Assembly (NCBI RefSeq): GCF_001713375.1
Contig: NZ_CP016449.1
Location: 930,001 to 994,000, forward strand
Direction: 5' to 3'
Length of the DNA: 64,000 nt
Source of the DNA: Hydrogenophaga sp. RAC07
Lineage (GTDB): Bacteria > Pseudomonadota > Gammaproteobacteria > Burkholderiales > Burkholderiaceae_C
Both the position numbers and the translations under genes were made by a program. Below, piece by piece: positions 55,424-62,346 of this stretch. How positions within the stretch are numbered: the first letter of the stretch is position 1; every line of letters starts with the position of its first letter. The notes below the pieces were generated by a model. It ran no database searches, was not told the DNA's origin, and saw only the letters and a list, made by a program, of their open reading frames with translations.

Positions 55424-56383
55424 ATGCTGTCACGCACCGCCGACCACCTCTTCTGGATGTCCCGCTACACCGAGCGCGCGGAGAACACCGCCCGCATGCT
55501 CGACGTGAACTACCAGACCTCGCTGCTGCCGCAGTCCGCCGCCGTGGCGCAGGTGGGCTGGGAAGGCCTGTTGATCATCAGCGAGCTCATGCCCGCCTAC
55601 AACAAGAAGTACGGCCAGGAAATCACGCCGCGCAACGTGCTCGACTTCATGGTGCGCGACGAGTCCAACCCGTCGAGCATCGCCACCTGCCTGAAGGCCG
55701 CGCGTGAAAACGCCCGCGCGGTGCGCGGCGCGCTCACCACCGAGCTGTGGGAAACACAAAACCAGACCTGGCTGGAACTCGGCCGCATGATCAAGAGCAA
55801 GAACTTCGAGCGCGACCCCAGCGAATTTTTCGAGTGGGTCAAGTTCCGCTCGCACCTCTCGCGCGGGGTGGCCATCGGCACCATGCTGCAGGACGAAGCG
55901 TTCCACTTCTACCGCATGGGCACCTTCCTGGAGCGGGCCGACAACACCGCGCGCCTGCTCGATGTGAAGTTCCACGCGGTGCACAGCGACTTCTTCGGCA
56001 ACGCCAGCGAGCTCGATCAGGAGTACGACTTCTACCACTGGAGCGCCATCCTGCGCAGCGTCAGCGGCTTCGAGGTCTACCGCAAGGTCTACCGCGACGT
56101 GATCTCGCCCGAGCGCGTGGCCGAGCTGCTGATCCTGCGCGCCGACATGCCGCGCAGCCTGGCCGCCAGCCTGAACGAAGTGGTCAACAACCTCACCGTG
56201 GTGTCCAACGACCTGTCGGCCGAAACCCTGCGCCGCGCCGGCAAGCTCAAAGCCGACCTGCAGTACGCCCGCATCGACGAGATCCTGGCCACCGGCCTGC
56301 ACGCCTTCCTCACGCAGTTCCTCGACCGGGTGAACGAACTGGGTGGGCGTATCAGCAAGGACTTTCTGGTGCCGGCGGGCTGA
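55424..56383 (+). CDS. alpha-E domain protein
   Basis: 319-residue all-helical COG2307-type protein. It opens MLSRTADHLFWMSRYTERAENTARML, the family signature; EDPNPSSIA-type DESNPSSIATCLKAARENAR and RMGTFLERADNTARLLDVKFH are also typical. The domain is always found with circularly permuted ATP-grasp proteins; its biochemical role is unknown. Here it follows the free-standing ATP-grasp gene and is presumably its partner subunit. Confidence 0.92.
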   Translation: MLSRTADHLFWMSRYTERAENTARMLDVNYQTSLLPQSAAVAQVGWEGLLIISELMPAYNKKYGQEITPRNVLDFMVRDESNPSSIATCLKAARENARAVRGALTTELWETQNQTWLELGRMIKSKNFERDPSEFFEWVKFRSHLSRGVAIGTMLQDEAFHFYRMGTFLERADNTARLLDVKFHAVHSDFFGNASELDQEYDFYHWSAILRSVSGFEVYRKVYRDVISPERVAELLILRADMPRSLAASLNEVVNNLTVVSNDLSAETLRRAGKLKADLQYARIDEILATGLHAFLTQFLDRVNELGGRISKDFLVPAG

Positions 56384-56403
56384 AGAGCGCCGACTTCAGC
56401 GAC

Positions 56404-56430
56404 AAAGGCCAGCTTCGTGCTGGCCTTTTT
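56404..56430 (+). terminator. rho-independent terminator after the alpha-E gene
   Basis: Stem AAAGGCCAGC, loop TTCGT, stem GCTGGCCTTT, with the U tract continuing. It separates the ATP-grasp/alpha-E transcript from the urea-uptake operon. Confidence 0.9.
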
Positions 56431-56459
56431 CATGTCGGTAACGACCGCTTGTGTGCCAC

Positions 56460-56477
56460 GTACGCCACCCGGCGTAC
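56460..56477. promoter_or_regulatory. inverted repeat upstream of urtA, possible operator
   Basis: GTACGCC-ACCC-GGCGTAC, perfect seven-base arms, 119 bases before the urtA start. No U tract follows, so an operator is more likely than a terminator. The binding protein cannot be named from sequence. Confidence 0.4.
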
Positions 56478-56595
56478 ATACGCCCCCCGGTGTCTTCCCT
56501 AGCATCCAGTTGTCCGCTGAGCCACGCCCGAAGAGGGCAGCCGGCGGCGCCAACACCAACCCCTCACGGGACCCCAGGAACTCAGGAGAAGCGCC

Positions 56596-57894
56596 ATGTC
56601 GACCACCCCAGCCACCTCAACTGCACGCCGTTTCACACTCAAGACCTTGGCTGCCGCCGCCACGGTCGCCACGCTAGGCTTCACCGGCCTGAGCGCCCAC
56701 GCCCAGGAGACCATCAAGGTCGGCGTGCTGCACAGCCTCTCGGGCACCATGGCCATTTCGGAAACCGTGCTCAAGGACACGGTGCTGATGGCGATTGACG
56801 AGATCAACGCCAAGGGCGGCCTGCTGGGCAAGAAGCTCGAACCCGTCGTCGTTGACCCAGCTTCGAACTGGCCGCTGTTCGCTGAAAAGACCAAGCAGTT
56901 GCTGACCCAGGACAAGGCCGCCGTGATCTTCGGCTGCTGGACCTCGGTGTCGCGCAAGTCGGTGCTGCCGGTGGTGGAAGAGGCCAACGGCCTGCTGTTC
57001 TATCCCGTGCAGTACGAAGGTGAAGAGCTGAGCAAGAACGTGTTCTACACCGGTGCCGCGCCCAACCAGCAGGCCATTCCTGCGGTGGAATACCTGATGA
57101 GCAAGGACGGCGGCTCGGCCAAGCGCTGGGTGCTGCTGGGCACCGACTACGTGTACCCGCGCACGACCAACAAGATCCTGCGCGCCTTCCTGAAGGCCAA
57201 GGGCGTGGCCGATGCCGACATCATGGAGGAGTACACCCCGTTCGGTCACTCCGACTACCAGACCATCATTGCCAAGATCAAGAAGTTCTCGTCCGAAGGC
57301 AAGAAGACGGCCGTGGTCTCCACCATCAACGGTGACTCCAACGTGCCCTTCTACAAGGAGCTGGGCAACGCCGGCCTGTCCGCCAAGGACGTGCCTGTGG
57401 TCGCCTTCTCGGTGGGCGAGGAAGAGCTGCGCGGTGTGGACACCAAGCCGCTGGTGGGCCACCTGGCCGCCTGGAACTACTTCATGAGCGTCAAGAGCCC
57501 GGCCAACACCGAGTTCACCAAGAAGTGGGCCGCCTACGCCAAGGCCAAGAACATCCCCGGCCACAAGGACAAGCCACTCACCAACGACCCGATGGAGGCC
57601 ACCTACATCGGCGTGAACATGTGGGCACAAGCCGTGACCAAGGCCAAGTCCACCGACACCGACAAGGTGATCGCCGCCATGGCCGGCCAGACCTTCAAGG
57701 CACCCGGTGGCTTCACCAGCACCATGGACAAGGAAAACCACCACCTGCACAAGCCGGTGTTCATCGGCGAGATCAAGGCCGACGGCCAGTTCAACGTGGT
57801 GTGGAAGACGCCCGGCCCGGTGGTTGCAGACCCATGGAGCGACTACATCGCCGAAAACAAGGGCAAGAAAAATGTGCCCGAAATGAAGAAGTGA
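56596..57894 (+). CDS. urtA: urea ABC transporter substrate-binding protein
   Basis: Periplasmic urea receptor, 432 residues. The signal contains ARRFTLKTLAAAATVATLG, which looks like a twin-arginine signal, cut near SAHAQ. The mature part begins TIKVGVLHSLSGTMAISET, and VFGCWTSVSRKSVLPVVEE and YPVQYEGEELSKNVFYTGA are UrtA-specific features. AGGAG is placed 9 bases before the ATG. First gene of urtABCDE; two strong hairpins follow it. Confidence 0.96.
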   Translation: MSTTPATSTARRFTLKTLAAAATVATLGFTGLSAHAQETIKVGVLHSLSGTMAISETVLKDTVLMAIDEINAKGGLLGKKLEPVVVDPASNWPLFAEKTKQLLTQDKAAVIFGCWTSVSRKSVLPVVEEANGLLFYPVQYEGEELSKNVFYTGAAPNQQAIPAVEYLMSKDGGSAKRWVLLGTDYVYPRTTNKILRAFLKAKGVADADIMEEYTPFGHSDYQTIIAKIKKFSSEGKKTAVVSTINGDSNVPFYKELGNAGLSAKDVPVVAFSVGEEELRGVDTKPLVGHLAAWNYFMSVKSPANTEFTKKWAAYAKAKNIPGHKDKPLTNDPMEATYIGVNMWAQAVTKAKSTDTDKVIAAMAGQTFKAPGGFTSTMDKENHHLHKPVFIGEIKADGQFNVVWKTPGPVVADPWSDYIAENKGKKNVPEMKK

Positions 57895-57904
57895 TGAAGC
57901 GCGG

Positions 57905-57928
57905 GGTGGCCTCCATGGGGAGGCCACC
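57905..57928 (+). terminator. strong hairpin between urtA and urtB (first)
   Basis: Perfect ten-base stem GGTGGCCTCC / GGAGGCCACC with loop ATGG, ten bases after the urtA stop. There is no U tract, so it probably stabilises the urtA mRNA end or slows polymerase rather than fully terminating. Confidence 0.6.
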
Positions 57929-57943
57929 TTGCCTGGTCTTGCT

Positions 57944-57971
57944 GCCCCGGCCGGCGTGTGCCTGCCGGGGC
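57944..57971 (+). terminator. strong hairpin between urtA and urtB (second)
   Basis: Eight-base stem GCCCCGGC / GCCGGGGC with a 12-base loop, followed after four bases by TTTGAATTTTTGAA, a partial U tract. Likely an attenuating terminator within the operon. Confidence 0.6.
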
Positions 57972-58003
57972 GCTTTGAATTTTTGAACTGAAAGACGGAC
58001 CCC

Positions 58004-59608
58004 ATGCGTCCCACCTTGTTTCATTGCCTTGTGCGACTGCTGCTGGCGCTGTGCCTGGCCGCCGGAGCATCGGCCCACGCCCTCAAACCGGCCGACGCCC
58101 TGGCCCTGGTGGACGGCGACACCGATGTGCGCATCGACACCCTGAACAAGCTCGCCGCCGAGCCCGACGAAAAAGCGTCTGCCCTGATCAAGGCCATGGC
58201 CGAAGAAGCCGTGCGTGTGCAGGGCGAACGGGTGTTCATCGTGGTGGACGATGGCGCCGTGGACGCCGTGACCGGCGAGAAGCTGCCTTTGCCCTACGAC
58301 GCGGGCGACATCATGATCAACAACCGCCTGCGCAGCGCCATGGAGAGCGCGCTGGCGGGCATGGAGCTGGTGGGCGCAGAGCCCGAACGCCAGCGCGAAG
58401 CCGCGCGCACCTTGCAGCGCAGCGCGTTTGAAGAGCCCGACATCAGCCAGCTCGCGCTGATCGACAAGGCGCTGGCCGGCAACCTGGATGCGCAGGCGCG
58501 CCAGAGTCTGGAGCTGGCGCAGGCCGCCGTGTTGCTCGCCAGCGAAGATCCCGCGCAACGCCTGGCCGCCGCGCAGAAGCTGGGCGAGGCCAAACAGCCC
58601 ATCGTGCGGCCGCTGCTGCTGCAACAGATGGAGAAAGAAACCGACGCCGGCGTGAAAGCCGCACTGGCCGATTCGCTCAAGGGCATCGACCGCATGCTGG
58701 CGCTGGGCAACACGCTGGCCCAGGCGTTCACAGGCATCAGCCTGGGCAGCATCCTGCTGCTGGCAGCACTCGGTCTGGCCATCACCTACGGGCTCATGGG
58801 CGTGATCAACATGGCCCATGGCGAGCTCATCATGATCGGCGCCTACGCCACCTGGCTGGTGCAGGCGTTCTTTCGCCAGTCGCTCCCCGAGTACTTCGAC
58901 TGGTATCTGCTCGCGGCCCTGCCGATCGCGTTCACTGCTTCGGCGTTGGTGGGTGCGGCCATGGAGCGCACGGTGATCCGGTTCCTGTACGGACGCCCGC
59001 TGGAGACGCTGCTCGCCACCTGGGGCATCTCTCTGGTGTTGATGCAAGCCGTGCGCAGCCTCTTCGGCGCGCAGAACGTGGGCGTGGAAAACCCGAGCTG
59101 GATGAGTGGCGGCGTCACCTTGCTGGGCAACCTCAACCTGCCGTGGAACCGCATCATCATCATCGGCTTCGCGGTGGCGGTGCTGGTGGGTGTGACGCTC
59201 ATGATCACCAAAACCCGCCTCGGTTTGTTCGTGCGTGGGGTCACGCAGAACCGGCCCATTGCCTCGTGCATGGGTGTGAACACCGCGCGCATCGACACCT
59301 ATGCCTTCGCACTCGGTTCGGGCATTGCGGGCCTGGCGGGTTGCGCGCTCAGCCAGATCGGCAACGTCGGCCCCGACCTCGGCCAAAGCTACATCGTGGA
59401 CTCGTTCATGGTGGTGGTGCTCGGTGGCGTGGGCCAGATCGCCGGCACGGTGTACGCCGCGCTGGGTCTGGGCATGCTCAACAAGTTCATTGAAGGCTGG
59501 GCCGGCGCCGTGCTGGCCAAGATCGCGGTGCTGGTCTTCATCATCATCTTCATCCAGAAGCGTCCGCAAGGGATCTTTGCGATGAAGGGCCGGAGCGCAG
59601 AAGCATGA
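58004..59608 (+). CDS. urtB: urea ABC transporter permease UrtB
   Basis: 534 residues. The N-terminal ~230 residues are a signal peptide followed by a helical repeat-like, probably periplasmic region, as usual for proteobacterial UrtB. The permease domain begins near residue 240 (GISLGSILLLAALGLAITYG), with NMAHGELIMIGAYATWLVQ and SQIGNVGPDLGQSYIVDSFM. It forms the channel with UrtC. The stop overlaps the urtC start (ATGA). Confidence 0.95.
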   Translation: MRPTLFHCLVRLLLALCLAAGASAHALKPADALALVDGDTDVRIDTLNKLAAEPDEKASALIKAMAEEAVRVQGERVFIVVDDGAVDAVTGEKLPLPYDAGDIMINNRLRSAMESALAGMELVGAEPERQREAARTLQRSAFEEPDISQLALIDKALAGNLDAQARQSLELAQAAVLLASEDPAQRLAAAQKLGEAKQPIVRPLLLQQMEKETDAGVKAALADSLKGIDRMLALGNTLAQAFTGISLGSILLLAALGLAITYGLMGVINMAHGELIMIGAYATWLVQAFFRQSLPEYFDWYLLAALPIAFTASALVGAAMERTVIRFLYGRPLETLLATWGISLVLMQAVRSLFGAQNVGVENPSWMSGGVTLLGNLNLPWNRIIIIGFAVAVLVGVTLMITKTRLGLFVRGVTQNRPIASCMGVNTARIDTYAFALGSGIAGLAGCALSQIGNVGPDLGQSYIVDSFMVVVLGGVGQIAGTVYAALGLGMLNKFIEGWAGAVLAKIAVLVFIIIFIQKRPQGIFAMKGRSAEA

Positions 59609-60738
59609 GCACCACACCCAACGTCCCCGTGGCTGTGTCGCTGCCCCAGCCCGGCCCCTTGCTCACCCGCACCGGCTGGAGCGCCTTCGTGGTTGCGCTG
59701 CTGGTGGTGTGCGCCGTGGCGCCGCTGCTCAACCTGTTCGTGCCCGAGGGCAGCGCCTTCCACCTGAGCGACTACATGGTCGGCCTGCTCGGCAAGATCA
59801 TGTGTTACGCCATCTGCGCGCTCGCCATGGACCTGATCTGGGGCTACACCGGCATCCTGAGCCTGGGCCACGGCCTGTTCTTCGCGCTGGGCGGCTATGT
59901 GATGGGCATGTACCTCATGCGCCAGATCGGGCTGGACGGCAACTACAAGAGCGAACTGCCCGACTTCATGGTGTTCCTCGACTGGAAGGAACTGCCCTGG
60001 CACTGGGCGCTCTCTGACAGCTTCATCGCCACCCTGCTGCTGATCGTGCTGGTGCCCGGCCTGGTGGCTTTCGTGTTCGGCTACTTCGCCTTCCGCTCGC
60101 GCATCAAGGGTGTGTATTTCTCCATCATCACGCAGGCGCTCACCTTCGCCGCGCTGCTGCTGTTCTTCCGCAACGAGACCGGCTTTGGCGGCAACAACGG
60201 CTTCACCGATTTCAAGCGCATCCTGGGCATTCCGCTGGCCACACCCAGCATGCGCATGACCCTGTTCATCATCACCGGCCTCACGCTGCTGGGCTTCTTT
60301 CTGTGGGCGCGCTGGCTGGTCAACAGCAAGTTCGGCCGCGTGCTGCAAGCTGTGCGCGACGCCGAGAGCCGTGTCATGTTCTGCGGCTACAACCCGTTGC
60401 CCTACAAGCTCACCATCTGGACCATCTCGGCGGTGATGTGCGGCATTGCCGGCGCACTCTATGTGCCGCAGGTCGGCATCATCAACCCCGGCGAAATGAG
60501 TACGGCCAACAGCATCGAGATCGCGATCTGGGCCGCGGTGGGTGGCCGCGCCACGCTGATCGGCCCCATCGTCGGCGCCTTCATCGTCAACGGCGCCAAG
60601 AGCTGGCTCACCGTGAGCTTTCCCGAGTACTGGCTGTACTTCCTGGGCGTGCTGTTCATCGTGGTCACGCTCTTCATGCCGCAAGGCGTGGTGGGCCTGG
60701 TGAAAAAACTGCGTGGACACAAAGGAGGCCAGGCATGA
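59605..60738 (+). CDS. urtC: urea ABC transporter permease UrtC
   Basis: 377 residues, about nine membrane helices of the LivM type. DLIWGYTGILSLGHGLFFALGGY, FRSRIKGVYFSIITQALTFAALLLFFRN, GFGGNNGFTDFK and GRVLQAVRDAESRVMFCGYNP are characteristic; the last includes the EAA-like loop that contacts the ATPases. Overlaps urtB and urtD by 4 bases at each end. Confidence 0.95.
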   Translation: MSTTPNVPVAVSLPQPGPLLTRTGWSAFVVALLVVCAVAPLLNLFVPEGSAFHLSDYMVGLLGKIMCYAICALAMDLIWGYTGILSLGHGLFFALGGYVMGMYLMRQIGLDGNYKSELPDFMVFLDWKELPWHWALSDSFIATLLLIVLVPGLVAFVFGYFAFRSRIKGVYFSIITQALTFAALLLFFRNETGFGGNNGFTDFKRILGIPLATPSMRMTLFIITGLTLLGFFLWARWLVNSKFGRVLQAVRDAESRVMFCGYNPLPYKLTIWTISAVMCGIAGALYVPQVGIINPGEMSTANSIEIAIWAAVGGRATLIGPIVGAFIVNGAKSWLTVSFPEYWLYFLGVLFIVVTLFMPQGVVGLVKKLRGHKGGQA

Positions 60739-61610
60739 CGCCCGACCTGATGGAAGAGGGCGCGCAGCGCCTGGAGAAGATCGCGGCTGTTGGTCTCGCG
60801 GGCAACACCGCATCGGGCGGTCGCGCGGCGGGCTTCTCCCGGCTGGTGACGCCCGGCGAAGTGGACACCACCCACGGCCGCATCCTGTACCTCGACGGGG
60901 TGAACGTCAGCTTTGACGGTTTCAAGGCCATCAACAACCTGAGCCTGGACATCGCGCCCGGTGAACTGCGCTGCATCATCGGCCCCAACGGCGCGGGCAA
61001 GACCACGATGATGGACATCATCACCGGCAAGACCAAGCCCGACTCGGGTCACGTGTTTTTCGGCAGCACCATCGACCTGCTGCGCTACCGCGAAGCCGAG
61101 ATCGCGGCCATGGGCATCGGGCGCAAGTTCCAGAAGCCCACGGTGTTCGAACACCTCACCGTGTTTGAAAACCTCGAACTCGCACTCGCCACCGACAAGG
61201 GCGTGCGCCGCTCCATGGTGTTCCGCCTCACCGGCGCTGAAAAGGACCGCCTGGGCGAGGTGCTGCAGACCATCCACCTCGCCGACAGCGCCGCGCGCCT
61301 GGCCGGCAACCTGAGCCATGGGCAAAAGCAGTGGCTGGAGATCGGCATGCTGCTGATGCAGGACCCGAAACTGCTGCTGCTCGACGAACCCGTGGCCGGT
61401 ATGACCGACGAAGAAACCGAGCGCACGGCGCAGCTGTTCCTCACGCTCAAGGGCAAACATTCGCTGATGGTGGTGGAGCACGACATGAGCTTCATCCGCA
61501 CGATTTCAGAGAAGGTCACGGTGCTGTGTGACGGCGCGGTGCTGGCCGAGGGCACGCTGGACGAGGTGCAGGCCGATGAGCGCGTGATCGAGGTCTATCT
61601 GGGTCGTTGA
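60735..61610 (+). CDS. urtD: urea ABC transporter ATPase UrtD
   Basis: 291 residues, LivG-type ATPase. After a ~45-residue N-terminal extension the ABC core shows Walker A GPNGAGKTT, the signature LSHGQKQWLEIG, Walker B LLLLDEPVAGM and the switch His in VVEHDMSF. A Gln in the signature (SHGQK) is normal for UrtD. The ATG overlaps the urtC stop. Confidence 0.95.
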   Translation: MTPDLMEEGAQRLEKIAAVGLAGNTASGGRAAGFSRLVTPGEVDTTHGRILYLDGVNVSFDGFKAINNLSLDIAPGELRCIIGPNGAGKTTMMDIITGKTKPDSGHVFFGSTIDLLRYREAEIAAMGIGRKFQKPTVFEHLTVFENLELALATDKGVRRSMVFRLTGAEKDRLGEVLQTIHLADSAARLAGNLSHGQKQWLEIGMLLMQDPKLLLLDEPVAGMTDEETERTAQLFLTLKGKHSLMVVEHDMSFIRTISEKVTVLCDGAVLAEGTLDEVQADERVIEVYLGR

Positions 61611-61620
61611 GGACAAACAC

Positions 61621-62319
61621 ATGAGCCTGCTCGAAGTCAAAGACATCAACCAGTACTACGGCGGCAGCCACATCCTGCGCAACGTCAATCTGCAGGCCGA
61701 ACTCGGCCAGGTCACGGTGGTGCTGGGCCGCAACGGCGTGGGCAAGACCACACTGCTCAAATCGCTCATGGGGCTGGTGCCCATCAAGAGCGGCAGCATC
61801 ACGCTCGACGGCGTGCCCATTGCCGGCGCCACGCCCTACGAACGCGCCCGCATGGGCATGGGTTTTGTGCCGCAGGGGCGCGAGATCTTTGGCCGCCTCA
61901 CCGTGCAGGAAAACCTGCTCATGGGACTGGCCTACAAAAAGGGCAACACGCCCATTCCGCCCGAGCTGTTCGAGCTGTTTCCCGTGCTCAAGCAGATGCT
62001 GGGCCGGCGCGGCGGTGACCTGTCGGGCGGGCAGCAGCAACAGCTGGCGATTGCGCGCGCGCTGGCCGCCGGCCCCAAGCTGTTGATATTGGACGAACCC
62101 ACCGAAGGCATCCAGCCCAACATCATCAAGGACATCGGCCGCGTCATCCGCATGCTGGCCGACCGCGGCAACATGGCCATCGTGCTGGTGGAGCAGTACT
62201 ACGACTTCGCCGAAGCCCTGGCCGACCGTTATGTGGTCATGGAGCGCGGTGAGGTGATTGCCAGCGGCCCCGGCAGCGAGATGCAGGCCAAGGGCGTGCG
62301 CCAGCTCGTGGCCATCTGA
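61621..62319 (+). CDS. urtE: urea ABC transporter ATPase UrtE
   Basis: 232 residues, LivF-type ATPase. Walker A GRNGVGKTT, signature LSGGQQQQLAIARAL, Walker B LLILDEPTEGI and LVEQYYDFAEALADRY, typical of UrtE. It partners UrtD. Its stop is 12 bases before the convergent stop of the last gene; no urease gene follows within the window. Confidence 0.96.
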   Translation: MSLLEVKDINQYYGGSHILRNVNLQAELGQVTVVLGRNGVGKTTLLKSLMGLVPIKSGSITLDGVPIAGATPYERARMGMGFVPQGREIFGRLTVQENLLMGLAYKKGNTPIPPELFELFPVLKQMLGRRGGDLSGGQQQQLAIARALAAGPKLLILDEPTEGIQPNIIKDIGRVIRMLADRGNMAIVLVEQYYDFAEALADRYVVMERGEVIASGPGSEMQAKGVRQLVAI

Positions 62320-62320
62320 G

Positions 62321-62346
62321 CACGCCGGGCCTCAGTGCCCGGTGTG
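62321..62346. terminator. hairpin overlapping the ends of urtE and the convergent gene
   Basis: Ten-base stem CACGCCGGGC / GCCCGGTGTG (one G-U pair), loop CTCAGT, starting just after the urtE stop and covering the opposite gene's stop. No U tract on either side, so termination here may need Rho or collision of transcripts. Confidence 0.5.
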
